Shown: one piece after another, positions 11,036 to 22,465 of the stretch
Layout of the letters: each line of letters opens with the position of its first letter
Numbering within the stretch: the stretch's first letter is position 1
Assembly (NCBI GenBank): GCA_029891345.1
Contig: CM057005.1
Span: 61,645,760-61,709,759 of the forward strand
Direction: 5' to 3'
Length of the DNA: 64,000 nucleotides
Source of the DNA: Dryococelus australis
Lineage: Eukaryota; Arthropoda; Insecta; Phasmatodea; Phasmatidae
The notes under the pieces: model-generated
What the model saw: the letters and a program-made list of their open reading frames with translations, nothing else
Database searches by the model: none
What the model was told of the DNA's origin: nothing
Translations under genes and position numbers: made by a program

Positions 11036-11371
11036 AGTCCTCTTAATGAGTGCAGATAGTGTGAGTCGTTAGTGTGTGTATACATACACCAGGGTCGAAT
11101 TTTAAAGGGAGGTGGGAGGATGGTCAAGGAGTACATGCGCTCAACCATTAAAAAACTCACAGTGACACGAAACTGTCCTGCGAATGTTTTAAAAAAGTGA
11201 AACTGAAATATAGCACTGCTGTTTAAAATACCGTTTCCTAAAACTGCGCTGTGGCAGTGCTCTCTCTCATTCCAAGACTCGATAAAGTCAATACCTCCAC
11301 CTGCGGAATGGGAAAGTGAAATTCTCCCTTTCAAACCGAGAGTCAAGAACCTCTCCTGATGTAAACTGGCA
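11036..11371. other. Non-coding DNA
   Basis: An open frame of 123 codons on the minus strand has no recognisable domain. Nothing else supported. Confidence 0.4.
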
Positions 11372-11609
11372 TATCCTATTCACGATAAATCGAGCACATT
11401 TCAAAGCCCTCTCAATCGGAATAATGCTCAATAAGTATATTCCATTTCAGCCCTGGACGTTAACTTCCGAGTGTGGTGGAATATACATATTGTGACAGTT
11501 ACTTACATGGCAATATTTATTTAAGAAGGCGATTAAAGATTAAAATATGGGCGAAAGGAAAAAGCAACTACAGCCTCAAAAGTGCTCAATTTACCGTGAA
11601 CAGCCTATA
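11372..11609 (+). mobile_element. MITE-A copy 4
   Basis: Canonical interior (ATAAGTATATTCCATTTCAG, GGTGGAATATACATATTGTG). The left end is eroded (TATCCTATTCACGATAAA); the right end is intact (TTTACCGTGAACAGCCTATA). Its right edge lies 3 bp from MITE-E copy 1. Confidence 0.85.
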
Positions 11610-11612
11610 ATG

Positions 11613-11915
11613 TAGGGATAGGAAAATTTCGCGAGTTCGGTGACCTGTAGGCTAGACTCCACAGTCCTGCGTACACTCGAAATTGAAATGTTCGTTAATT
11701 GGCTGCTGCTCCAGAGAGTACCCAGTGTTACTTTGCACCAGGGAATGTGTAATTCGCTACTTGTTTCCTTGCTAGTTTGCTATTGGTTCAGACGCGTGGA
11801 GGGCGTGTATAATAAACTGTGATAACAATTGCAAAGGTGACTTCACTCTGTGTGTGTGTGTTTGACGGCTGTCTTGTCCCGAAACGAATTCGCGAAATAT
11901 TCCTATCCCTAACCT
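11613..11915 (+). mobile_element. MITE-E copy 1
   Basis: About 300 bp with inverted ends TAGGGATAGGAAAATTTCGC and GCGAAATATTCCTATCCCTA. A block near the left end (CCTGTAGGCTAGACTCCACA) is inverted in copy 2 at 56338-56633. The interior holds CAGTTTATTATACACGCCCT-like sequence and a short (GT)n. No transposase. Confidence 0.8.
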
Positions 11916-12029
11916 ATATTTTCCTGGTGATAGCGACGTTTCGTTCGCCAGTGAAACGCGGGGAAGCGCAGGAGAACGTTTGTAAGACACCACAGAACTG
12001 GGCGCACGCGGAGGTGTTGGATTCGTAAT

Positions 12030-12312
12030 GAGATAAGGACCCCGAGGGGTCGAGGGCTATTTCGGAACGCGTTTCCCGCATCTCCCCAGCCAGCCAGCCA
12101 GCCAGCGGAGCGATATGCCCCGGCGCCAAACGGAGCGGACGCGGCCCCTACATCTGTCCGCAGTCTACAGTAATCGGCCGGCGGAGCGACAGCAGGCGTC
12201 TTTAGACGGCCGCGGTCAGCTATAGGGGTCGGGTAGTTTACCACGGCTTCGGAGTCGTGCAACTCCACACCCCTCAACCTCCCCTCCCAAACTACACGCA
12301 CACGCGTATACA
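12030..12312. other. CpG-rich block with CCAG tandem repeat
   Basis: GC- and CpG-rich sequence with five CCAG units around 12087-12106. It directly precedes MITE-C copy 2. No supported exon. A promoter-type island is possible. Confidence 0.45.
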
Positions 12313-12316
12313 CGCA

Positions 12317-12714
12317 TATAGTCCATTCGCTGTTTCTTCAAACTTCTCGAATGAAAATGTTGAAAAATCACTCCATGTATGACGTCCTTGGTTCTTTCCT
12401 AAATATGTCATCTGTTAACGAAAAAGTATCTTATTTTCGGTTAAATTAGACATTTACTTTTATTTCACCTATAAAATATAATACATATTTTATACATAAT
12501 ACAAATGAAAAGGCTGAAAAAATAGGTATATTGGTAATACCTAGTAAGAAATAGTTCTTATGTAAAATATTATTGAAATGATTGCGCACGAATGCGGTGC
12601 GCTGCCCTTTGTTGTAATTGTATGTAATTGGTTAAGCTTTGTTTGCATGAGGCGGAGAAATATCCTGAAAGTAGAGCTTCAGAGAAGTTGGACGTAAACT
12701 GGGAATGGACTATA
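12317..12714 (+). mobile_element. MITE-C copy 2
   Basis: Left end TATAGTCCATTCGCTGTTTC, right end GGGAATGGACTATA. Family blocks CCATGTATGACGTCCTTGG and ATGAGGCGGAGAAATATCCT are present in order. About 398 bp, no coding capacity. Confidence 0.85.
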
Positions 12715-13867
12715 CACAAACAGCTGACTCATCGAAGACGTGAAGGATAGGCTGACCCCACAGTGGTATAGCAAAGAGTTCAAATGAGAAAATAATCCTT
12801 GCCCGGCTATTAGGGTGGGAACGTAAGGGGAGGCAGTGTAGGGGAGGGCTCTCCCGCACGCTCGCCGCTGGAGGGAGGGAAACCACGTGACACAGCTGGC
12901 GCTATACAGACCAAACTAACAACATCGCTCTCTACTACCGCGCTGCTAGCCCGTTCAGTCTGCGTGCCCATTGTCAAGGACATGTTGCAGTCGAACGATA
13001 TTTATGGCGGACGCTGTATGTACTCAACAAGGAATCAGTAGACGGTTTTTCGAGTATCTTAGATGTGGGAGATCTGATTTGTCCAAGGTTCTGCACCTCT
13101 CATTTGTGAATAGTTAATTTTTACATCTACCAACAGGCAGTGGGTAGTTAATTATGTTAACTGGCTGCAAGGACCGCGCTCGATACAGGTACAGTGCCCA
13201 CCAACAAAAATAAACGATTGCGATTCGTGAGCATGTAAATGAACTCGGGACTGAACGGGTTAGATACCGAGCTGCGCGACTAAGTTTTTCCGACAGTTAA
13301 CACACATACGGTGGGCAGCTCTCGCCCAACCGCTGTCGGCCGCTGTCGCTACTCGACTGAACAAACCACCAAACCTTCACGCAGCAGCAGTCGACTCGCC
13401 CGACGCGTTTTGGACCACTGCGCATTATGCTCTCATTTGGATCTCACTCCATAAACTAGATGCACAGCCCCGTAAGAAAAGAAAACAACCAAATTACAAA
13501 TAAATAGCGCGTACTCTACGACATCTTGAAGGGCTCCGCCTGAGTGGCGCATGAAACACGTTGCAAGCTCAAGGTCGAAAAAACGTGATTTTAAAACTGT
13601 TTGGCTTTTGTAGAGATGGCTGAACAAGAAAATCATTTAAGAAATGTCCCATGCCCAAAGAAGAGTTTCAAGCACTCATTTCAACTCCAAGGAATGCAAT
13701 TTTTGCGCGTCAAAATAGTTCAAACGGGTGGTAACACAACCAGTTTTAGCTGATAAATTTTCTAAACAGGGTCTTTGGAGTTGTCTTTAGAAACGCATTA
13801 TACTCTTATATTTATTATCGTGCCATAAAAGATATAGTGTCACCGCTTAAAGCCTCGTTCAGGCTTG
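12715..13867. other. Partly CpG-rich DNA without a recognised gene
   Basis: 12830-13430 is CpG-rich relative to its surroundings. Its short frames have no recognisable domains. No splice-bounded exon was found with confidence. Confidence 0.4.
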
Positions 13868-14012
13868 GTTGAGTGAGATTTGCGCTGCTCTTAATATCGA
13901 GGTCTTGAGAGCCGATGAATGTGAAGCGAGGTGAGTATGGGACAGCGCCGGATTGCAAGGGCGGGGTAAACGGGAGATTCCAGAGAAAACCCGCCGACCA
14001 GCGGCACTACGA
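13868..14012 (-). mobile_element. SINE-A copy 2, body only
   Basis: Inverted SINE-A body: it carries the complement of the GCTCTCAAGACCTCG block, of GGCGCTGTCCCATACTCACC and of GCTGGTCGGCGGGTTTTCTC. The tRNA-like head is missing, so the copy is 5'-truncated, as is usual for SINEs. Confidence 0.8.
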
Positions 14013-15237
14013 AAATGTCTTGCCATAACTTAAGAAATGTATTTTTAAGAATGCACTTTAGCGTGCTTTGTCACTACATGCATCAAAGGAATCATTTGCG
14101 CACATATTGAAACGTATGGTTGAGATATTTAGTCTGAAATATTTTGGCTTAATAAGCTCTTATCAAACCCTAGAAAGCGCTCATTTAGCCAAACAGAACA
14201 AGATTTGGTTAAGTGCCTACGAGTACTAGTTTTCAAGGGGTTTTGCTTAGATACCTTTTGACATATTTAGAGTTTCGACTAATAGGATTTTGCCTAATAG
14301 CACTTAATATAACAGACGTTTGGTCTATCATTCATTTTTCCTAAATGCGATTAGCCTACATTGTCGGCGGAACTTAAATGGCATTAATAACTGTCGAGCT
14401 TGCTGGTTAAAATTTATTTTGGACAAACTGTGTTTTATAATTTTCAGACGTTTATAACTGCGTAATGCAAACCATGTAATATAATCAATTGTTTTTATTC
14501 TAACATATCTATACTTGCGTCTTTTAAGTTTTGCAAAATCTGTTCTATTTTTAGTGTTTTAAAAATACATGTTTAAAGTGATTTTTATTTATCAAAGAAT
14601 TTTCTGTGGGATGGTCAGACGGAAAGCATTATCATATGCATGGAAGGTAAAGTAATGTAATTACAGAAATCCATCACCAAATGATAAAATGATTTCTCGA
14701 AAGCCTCTGGCGTGAGTAATAGCACTTAGGAGATTAAATTCAACTAACCAAATGCTCACGTCTCTCGAACAGTACTGACATTAAATTTTTGTCACGATAG
14801 AAGGACATTTCTAGATGCATTTGCATTGTGTTAGGCCTAAACATCAAATAAAAAACATGAATTGTATTAGTGATATATATTTTTAACTGTTGTACGGAAA
14901 CAATTCGCTATTTATATGAAAATAAAATACAATTAAATTATGTCACACGTGACCGCATCGCGTATTAAATAAATTCATAAAAACTATAATTATTTAATAG
15001 CCACCATTCTGAAAATATGTGTGTCCTACTTTAAAAAAAAATACCTTTTTTATTATGTCCCAGCAAAGTACAATATCTTCGCCATATTTGGTCAGAATGA
15101 GTTGATTGTTTCCCGAGATACGAGATAAAATCATAATTTTTGTATTGGCAATGTGACAGTGGGGTTCGTCACCATAGTGGAATTTGTACTTTTCTTTTAA
15201 GATTTCTTATGTGTTTTTTTTTTTTTTTTTTTTTTTC
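14013..15237. other. AT-rich DNA; T23 run before repeat H
   Basis: Mostly featureless. 15000-15130 contains CCACCATTCTGAAAATATG and TTGATTGTTTCCCGAGATA blocks that resemble 17430-17545 on the other side of repeat H. A run of 23 T at 15214-15236 is followed by CCAG, like a 3' splice site, but there is no exon evidence after it. Confidence 0.4.
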
Positions 15238-15571
15238 CAGAGTTGCTGCCTTGTGCGCGCGACCCCTTGGGTTGCTCCTGTGCAGCAGTGCCTTGGTGTG
15301 CGACTGGTTGCTTTGCGGAGGCTCAAGGCGCTCGTATTCTCTGCCTCGTGCTGATTGGATGGCTTTGACGTATAATAATGAATTATGTTGGGAAAGAGTG
15401 CGTTAGTGATGACGTCGGGTGGTCTCCGGAGAGGGGGCATGCCTGGTAGGGATTTTTATTTGGGCATAAATACCGGTGCTAGTGGCTGTTTCGGGGAGAG
15501 CGTCGCCGGCGCTGAGGCCCTTGAGAGGCCTTCACGGAACCGAGGGAGGGCGTCGCCCGGCGAGGATCGGG

Positions 15572-15810
15572 TATAGGCTATTCACGGTGAAGTGAGCACT
15601 TTTGAAAGCCCTCTCATTTACAATAATAGTCAATAAATACATTTTATTTGGCCTTGGAAGTTAACTTCCGATTGCGGTGAAATATAGACTCTGAGTTCGT
15701 TCCTTAGATGGTAATATTTATTTAGAAAATTGGTTAAAGGATAAGAAAATGCTGAAAGAAAAAAGTAACCAGGGCCTCTAAAGTGCTAACTTTACCGTCA
15801 ACAGCCTATG
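15572..15810 (+). mobile_element. MITE-A copy 5, inside repeat H
   Basis: Canonical ends TATAGGCTATTCACGGTGAA and TTTACCGTCAACAGCCTATG with the family interior. It interrupts the leader of repeat H and is therefore younger than that copy of H. Confidence 0.85.
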
Positions 15811-15885
15811 CCAGCGAAGCGGTCTTCACTGCGGGCTGGAGCCGGACCAGGAGATGGGAGCCTTATTACGAGGCTAGGATGTGTG

Positions 15886-15911
15886 CAGAGAGAGAGAGAG
15901 AGAGAGAGAGA
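15886..15911 (+). repeat. (AG)n microsatellite
   Basis: Thirteen AG units, followed by an A-rich stretch. Confidence 0.95.
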
Positions 15912-15959
15912 AAAACAAAGCATGACGAAAAAGTTAAGTATCGAGTAACATAGAATCCA

Positions 15960-16560
15960 GACTTAGAACATTTTCAAGTAGAGTGCGGGCTTTGAATAAT
16001 TTCCGGGCAGGGTTTTCGACCTTTGATTATTTTCGAGCAAATAGTGAACTTTGAAAAATATTTGCCAGAAAATGAACTTACAAATTTCTTTGCCCGTGAA
16101 TGTACTTTGAGTAAAACTTTTGGCCGTTCTCAGACTTTGATATAATTCGTGGCGTGTATGAGGACTTAGGATGGTATTGGCTGCGTGCGGACTTGGTGTT
16201 CATTTGCCTATGTGGGAACTTGGATTTCGACTTTTGGGGAAATTTTTCGTACTTTTACTTGTGCTGGGCGGTTTTGAATGAGGTCGCCGATAAGGTGAAG
16301 TCGGGACTTAGGGAAAATCACCGCCTCATGTGTAAGAGCGGAAACTTCGTCAATTTCGAGTATAGTAGAGACGGGAATTCTGGAACTCGTGATATGGCGA
16401 CTTTTCCGGGCGTCGACTTTGGGCAGTGTTGGGAGCAGTTGCCAAGAGAGCGTGTTCGGGACTTAGAAATTTCACTGCCAAAGTGGGCGAAGAGAAGAAA
16501 TTGGTCGTGTTACGAGTGGATGAGTTGAGGACTTTGGATTGTCTGTGTTGGAATACCTAA
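15960..16560 (+). repeat. Quasi-periodic GACTT(T/A)GA leader inside repeat H
   Basis: A GACTT-type motif (GACTTAGA, GGCTTTGAA, GACCTTTGAT, GAACTTTGAA, GAACTTACAA, GTACTTTGAG, GACTTTGAT, GACTTAGGA, GACTTGGTG, GAACTTGGAT) starts again about every 26-35 bases. It is followed in most units by a T-rich then G-rich stretch. Spacing becomes looser after about 16260. It reads as a decayed minisatellite of roughly 29 bp. Confidence 0.6.
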
Positions 16561-16689
16561 GTACAGGCGCAGGACGGGTTGAGTGAAGCATAGTTTTTGG
16601 ACTTGGATGGGGAATGCTACAATGATTCAGTTTTGGATCAGTTCTTGAGAAAACTGACTGGTGAATGTGGTGAGTGTGTGTGGTGTGCG

Positions 16690-16930
16690 AATAATATGCG
16701 AGAGCAATACCTACACTTTCGAGTGTACTGGTGGGGGCAATACACTCGTGATTTAGCCTGTGTGTATGTGCGAGTTGATAGTGTATAGCTTGTCATGTTA
16801 GGGCAATACCTATACCTCTGGTGTTCTGTTGGGGGCAATACCCCTGGGCTCTTGCATGCGAATGGGAGAGCGATACAGTTTGAGCAATACCAACACTTTT
16901 GAGTGTACTGGTGGGGGCAATGCCCTCAGG
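16690..16930 (+). other. Cluster of CAATA-loop hairpins in repeat H
   Basis: Short inverted repeats close on a (G)CAATA loop with different but complementary stems: TAGG/CCTA at 16799-16812, GGGG/CCCC at 16831-16844, GGGGGC/GCCCTC at 16913-16927 and a weaker TTG/CAA at 16880-16893. A separate ACACT-TTCG-AGTGT hairpin sits at 16713-16726 and a 7-bp GAGTGTA/TACACTC pair at 16721-16747. The inverted H copy has the same loop with other stems. Confidence 0.5.
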
Positions 16931-17429
16931 CTCAAATTTGTTTTACTGGATTGTTGGTGATGAGTGTTTTGGTGTAGAGTGTGTTGGTTTAAAAAGGGCA
17001 ATTTCGTGGGAAAGTGCTGGTATAATTTTTGGGCATTTAGATTCGGCGAACACTTTATATACGTGTAAATAAATCTATTTGCGAAATAGTTTAAAGCAAA
17101 TTGTTAGTTCAACAATTTAACAGGAATTTAATGAAATGCCAGTGTGTAATTTGTTTGAAGATTGTTTTTAGTGGTGCTTTTTATTAACCTTCAACGTTGA
17201 TGGACAAAAATTAATGTTCATATCAGTGAAATTGGGTTGTGTTGTATGTGTATACTTTTGACACCCATCCACTCTGGACAGAATAGTAAGACAATAACAA
17301 TACCTACTCTGCTGATAATGTTGATATTGGGTATGTTGGAGGGGAATGTAATTCCTTTCCTTCCATTTCCTTGGGGTTTCAGGCTTTAGTGGAGGGTTGG
17401 GAAGGAGGTTGTGTCGGTGATGATTTCAC

Positions 17430-17780
17430 AATGGTCTGTCACCATACAAAATTTGGTTTAAATCGGTTGACTGATTCCCGAATATGACACATCACCCAAA
17501 AAATTTTAATGGCCGCCATTTTGAAAGTAAGTGCCTGACGTCATCTTAAACTATAGAAGTCAGGTGACCTTACTAAGTGTTATATGCGTCCCAAGTCTGG
17601 TTAAATTTAGTTAAAGAGTTCAAAAATTTAAAGGGGACACACACACGCACATACACACACCCAGCCACTTACATACACACTAACACAACACACACGCACA
17701 CACACCCAGAAACCTACAGACACACACATACATACACACTACCACAACACACACACATACACACAGACAGGACAGTGATC
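17430..17780 (+). repeat. LINE-like 3' tail with (CA)n/(ACAG)n tract
   Basis: It has CAAAATTTGGTTTAAATCGG and GACTGATTCCCGAATATG followed by a long ACACAC-rich tract (about 17638-17765) ending ACAGACAGG. In arthropods this combination of AAATCGGT...CCGAGATA text and an ACACAGACAG tail is common at LINE 3' ends. That is inference, as no reverse transcriptase is present. Confidence 0.4.
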
Positions 17781-19009
17781 TCATAAACCTTTCTTTCCCC
17801 CGGAAAGTAGGCTAAAAACTGCTTATGATCTACTTTTCAGCTCAGATAGTATCCATCCACCAGACGTAAAATATTCATTGACTTGGGTACGTTCACTTTA
17901 TTCAATCACCAGTCGAGCGAAATCTGTAATTATTAAGAGCGTTAATATGTTATTGATAAGCGAATCGTCACTCTTATATGCACAGACCCATGATAAACTA
18001 CATTATAAAATTGAAACGACCATAAATCTTTAATTTTACACTTTTAATACGACGTTAAGTTATCGAATCATTTTTCTTACATAAATGCCAGCTTTGTATG
18101 CAGGAGAATATAAAAATTTGTTCCCGTTAACGCGTATGCGTTTTAGGAAAGAGGGTGGAGATTTTTCGATGTTTTATATCTGGAAATATGAATTAACTAC
18201 TATTCGTCAAAAGTAATTTTCTTTCCTGATCAAGATAATTGAATGAAATAACCTTTCGACAAAATATACTGTAACTCGGAATTTTGCATTTGGGGAACGA
18301 GGCGGATGTAGCCTTTAGACGGTGAATTTTGTTGAGGAGAGACACTCTCGCGTTTCATCGCTGTTCTAACACTGCTGCCATGAACGACAAAGACCTCGTT
18401 AAATCTTATCCTATTCTCGCAACTAATCTACATCTACCATCTACAGTCGACGCATAAAGGTATCCTTATTTTAAGTATTTATTTTTCAATCTAGTAGAGA
18501 TCCAGGCACGTTCCTCTAGGCGAGCACGGACGCGGTAATAAATCTGCGAGCACCTCTTTGCATGTGGAGTTGGTACATAACTCCCGAGGAGCAAATTGAG
18601 TGCGTCTGAGGGCGAACATTAACACGCCTGGCACCGTAGTTAGAGCGAGATAAAATGGACCCCGCGCATCGCGTGCTATAGCAGCATGCATGTCGATCAT
18701 GCAACTTCTTCAATTGAGGCCATGACATCGGCCACGAAAGAGGAAGTGTCTGAGGGCAGTTGCGAATATAAACGAGCACAGAGTAAGAGGGTGTTAGATA
18801 AGCTGTGAAGAGCATGCCAGAGGGTGGTGGAGGAAAGCTTGTTGCAACTATTTTTAATATTATTTTTAACGTTTTTGCTTTGTGTCTGAATGCTAATTTG
18901 ACACTACTGTTTAGATTGACATATGCATCAATAGCATCATGAGTTGGACTCTCGTAAACTTTCGTACAAAAGACCAAATGTAAATATGTTTGTAAATCGT
19001 ACTACTTTG
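17781..19009. other. AT-rich DNA, nothing recognised
   Basis: A minus-strand frame of 153 codons at 18516-18977 shows no recognisable domain, and no splice context was found. No repeat-family match. Confidence 0.45.
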
Positions 19010-19437
19010 TATAGTCTGATATCAGTAACTTCATACTTTTTGAATCAAACCTTTGAGAAATTATTCGGTGTATGACGTGTTTAGTTGTTTCCTATATATG
19101 GCATGTATCACAAACATTTTAATCCCTACACTTATTTTAAAATAAAATTATTTTATTTTTGATTAAATTAAACATTTACTTATATACATATTTAATTTAT
19201 AACATTACATTTATGATTAATTTGAATACAAACAGGGTGAAAATAAATGTGTTGGTATATGAATAGTTCTCATGCAAAATATTATTAAATTGAGTGCTGA
19301 TAAATACGGTCCGCTGTCCCTCTGGTAGAATTTTCTAAACTTGGTAAAGCGTTGTTTGCATGAGGCGGAGGAATATCCTAAAAGTAGAACTTTAGCAGGT
19401 CTTCAAATAAGTTGGAAGTGAACGTGAATGGACTATA
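19010..19437 (+). mobile_element. MITE-C copy 3
   Basis: Left end TATAGTCTGATATCAGTAAC, right end GTGAATGGACTATA. Family blocks GTGTATGACGTGTTTAGTTG and CATGAGGCGGAGGAATATCC are present. About 428 bp, the longest intact C copy here. Confidence 0.85.
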
Positions 19438-19772
19438 AGTTTGCAAAACTTTGTAAAAGTGCGTTTATACGATCCTTTGTAAGATTTCTGGTTCGTCCCG
19501 TTCCAAGAGAAAATGTTTTGTAGCGACCAGGAATTACTTTGAGTCGCGAAGTGAAGAGTTACAGACTATTACATTATGTGATAATGATTTCATTAAAACA
19601 AGTGAATGTTTTTGATAATGACGCAGTACTAATCAATAATCTTCGGTTTGGGGGAGAATGGGTGTGTTTCTTTGTATCGTCCTTTGGAGGTAAAAAAAAA
19701 AAACTTTGCATTTCAACCGCAGGCGTCGCCAGAGATGGGCAGTGCTGTGGTAACTGCAGAAGGGACACAATT

Positions 19773-20184
19773 GTAAGCTGTTCACGGCAAAATTAGCACT
19801 TCTGAAAGCCCTGCTTAAGAACTACATGTATGCACGTTGTGTACTTTTCCGCCGTGTGTAAAATTAACATTGCAATGAACCTCATCACTTTATTCATGCG
19901 CCAGTAAACAGAAATTGTGAGATTATTAGTAAATCTGCTCATTTTTTACACTTTGATGGATTAAAAAATATATATAAAGTGAAAGAAATAATTTAAGTTG
20001 TCACGAAATGGTTACCTAACACTTTAAATTCGACATTAAGACATCCAACTGCTTTCCCTCGAACGTTACCAACTTTACTGGACTTATGTCGCTCAGTGCG
20101 CTCATTAAAATGTATGCATGTATGGGCAGTGACATTTTTCTAAGGTTGGTATCAAAAGTGTTCACCTTATCGTGAAAAGCCTTG
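19773..20184 (-). mobile_element. MITE-B copy 3, full length
   Basis: Reverse orientation. Ends GTAAGCTGTTCACGGCAAAA and TATCGTGAAAAGCCTTGC. It aligns along its whole length with the copies at 1542, 44705 and 55425, including ATTGCAATGAACCTCATCAC and GTTACCAACTTTACTGGAC. About 412 bp. Confidence 0.85.
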
Positions 20185-20204
20185 CGTTTATTTTGTACTA
20201 GCAA

Positions 20205-20435
20205 AATTGCACTGCGGCGCCCGAAAGATACTGGTTCGGACCCCAGTTGGCAGTCGGTTGGTGCGCCGCCGGTATTGGGTGCAGGAGGCTCTGATTTCGA
20301 ATCCTAGGCAAGGCATGGGTGTAAGTTTAAGTTCGGTTATAAGTTAATTAATTCATACGCCATCTCATGATAAGCCTTAAGGCATAACACCGGGGGACGT
20401 TGATAAGATCTTTCCAATTCAATTCAGTGTCAGCA
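20205..20435 (+). mobile_element. SINE-J copy 1 (tRNA-derived)
   Basis: The head has A-box-like GGCAGTCGGTTGGTGCGCC and B-box-like GATTTCGAATCC, then GGCAAGGCATGGGTGTAAGT, ending in an AATTC pentamer tail. It matches 40721-40907 block for block. It is a different SINE family from SINE-A. The first 40 bp may carry a second, partial head. Confidence 0.7.
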
Positions 20436-21717
20436 AAGTCTGTATTACTTTCACCAATCCAGTTGGAAAGTTTCATTGTTTCTTTAAAATTGTTTTCGAG
20501 AGCATAATAATAATAATAATTTTACTTACACTTCCCAACAACGCAAGTTAAAATAATAGCTTATAATTAGTAGTATTACAAATATATGTATTGTAAGTAA
20601 AAAATCTTTTTTGTATCTCTACAAAAAATTTGTTGAAGCAAGCTACATAAGAAATGTAAAGTGAATCGAAGATTATTTGGTTATGGAGAACTTATGTTCT
20701 AATTAATACGCGGATGAAGTATGATGATGTTCCTTCACGTACTAAAAGCATTTGGAGAAATGTGAAAGAGGTTACGAGGATTAACGCAGCCATTGTTATA
20801 CCGCGTCTCTTCGGAACTTCTCGAAACAGTCACAGGAACTATCTTGTCTTTGGTAGTAAGAACATATGAGCTGCTAAAGACTTTCCCTTTACTTCATCTG
20901 ATGCCGCAACTCAAATTCGCTTTTAAGGTGTAAATATGTTTTGAATTATGAGACTTAGCACGCTCAGCAATTTACTATAAATTTTGGGATCCTATAAAAC
21001 TTCTCAAAAGTGTGCACGAGGAATTAAAAGTGGTTTTATGTTATTTTCATTTGTAATTATGTTTATGTTTTTTTCCCCTAATTTTTATCTAGAATCAAAT
21101 TTATGTAACGACCTCTCTCAGGCACACGAGCGATAGCGGAAAGTAGACTCCAAATTATGACTACAGTTCCTTGCTCGTAGGGAAATATTCAAGTGTGTGT
21201 GCCTCCATGTAAAAGCCTCGCGGTGAACGTCTGTCTGGATAAGCAGGGAGAAGTTATCCATGGTAGGCTAGCCGAATATTATGATGAGCCCACGTTGATG
21301 TTCTCCATTACTGAAGACTCCAGCTGCGCTGTAACGTAAGCCGGTTTATTTTCGTATTACCATCAAAAAACACCCTATGTAAATGTGGACGACTGCTGCC
21401 ATATTATGTAGATGAAGTCTGGCAGCTCGAGTCACTACTTTCTGAGGCCACAGGCGTGTTGCCGACGCCAAAAATGAAATTGAAATTTATTCATGTTCAA
21501 AAGTTTTAAACTTAGGAGCAACCAACATACCTTGATTTACAAACGGTTTTGTTATAAACTCTTGAGAATACAAAAGTATTTCAGTAAATGAGACCTCGCC
21601 AGTATTCAATGTCTTATTTTGTAAAGTACTGAAAGTTAACTCCTAGTTTTTCACTGGAAGAGCAGTTGAAAAATAACTTAAAAACAAAGTTCGACTTGGA
21701 GGAGATGGGTTCCCTAA
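20436..21717. other. AT-rich DNA, nothing recognised
   Basis: Contains a short (AAT)n at about 20505. No supported gene, RNA gene or repeat-family copy. Confidence 0.5.
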
Positions 21718-21905
21718 ATTCGTTCCACCTGGGCTAAACGGGTTCGATTCCCGGCGGGTCGCTTCCGGATTGCACTTGAGGGTATCGTGCAGGACGATGC
21801 CGCTGGTCGGCGGGCTTTTCCGGGGATCTCCCGTTTCCCCTGCCCTTGCATTACGGCGCTGCTCCATACTCACCTTGTTTCGCCCTCATTGGCTCTCAAG
21901 ACCTA
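21718..21905 (+). mobile_element. SINE-A copy 3
   Basis: B-box GGGTTCGATTCCCGGC followed by the full body (GACGATGCCGCTGGTCGGCG, GGCGCTGCTCCATACTCACC, GGCTCTCAAGACCT). The A-box side of the head is lost. Confidence 0.85.
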
Positions 21906-22339
21906 GAAGTTAGAAGATTCGTTAATTTTCGTGTTATTTCGAGTAAGCTAGCTCAATACCTGAATTCATAATTTCCGTCATACTTACGTACTTTTATGAA
22001 TGTTTTTAAGTTGGCAATAAAAGCATGACAAGTGTACAATTTGCAGCCCAGAGCAAGAGCTGAACCACTGCCATAAAAGGACAGGTCTTGACACTTTCCT
22101 ATCTAATAAAGTTCGCGAGTTGACACTCCCATCGAGCGATATAGTTCATGGTGTATCCGCGAAGCGCTACACCAAAATAATATGGTTTAGCGATGTTTGC
22201 ATATGGATAACACCACGGCCTTTGCCTATTTTTTTTATCCCCATAACCAGACCTATATGATAACATTTACAAACATCATGCTGTCAAAAATATATTCTTT
22301 GTGCTTTTCTTAAGTCTCTTGCCTACCCGGAGCCATTTT

Positions 22340-22465
22340 TTTTGCGTTTGAGGCCGGAAAGCGTGGGAGCGGTAAAGGTTAGACTGTCACGTGCATCGAA
22401 TACGCCATCGCTACTAAGCGCAAGGCTATGAACTGGCGTGCAGTGTTCTCGCTGTGCTACGAGTA
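22340..22465 (+). repeat. Repeat G, copy 2
   Basis: It shares ordered GC-richer blocks with 9655-9800 (see there). Unnamed. Confidence 0.35.

Larger units (their letters stand above)
15238..17060 (+). repeat. Repeat H, plus copy (LTR-like or non-coding transcription unit)
   Basis: In order: a GC-rich start with an inverted CCAAT-like GATTGG at about 15354, a TATA-like CATAAATACC at about 15465, and a GC-rich leader cut by MITE-A copy 5. Then come an (AG)n tract, a long quasi-periodic GACTT region (15960-16560), a block of CAATA-loop hairpins (16690-16930), and an AATAAA at about 17069. The same order is found inverted at 25040-28150. A 124-codon frame at 16154-16528 lies inside the periodic region and has no recognisable domain. 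Candidates are a long LTR or a repeated non-coding RNA unit. The ends are not defined. Confidence 0.5.

Noticed and set aside
15214-15245. T23-CCAG as a real 3' splice site
   Set aside because: No exon-like sequence follows; the region is the start of repeat H.
16154-16528. 124-codon open frame as a gene
   Set aside because: It lies wholly inside the quasi-periodic GACTT region of repeat H, has no recognisable domain and is explained by the low stop-codon density of that G/T-rich strand.
17638-17765. CRISPR-like or coding repeat
   Set aside because: It is a simple degenerate (CA)n tract with no spacers; a frame through it gives only Thr/His repeats.
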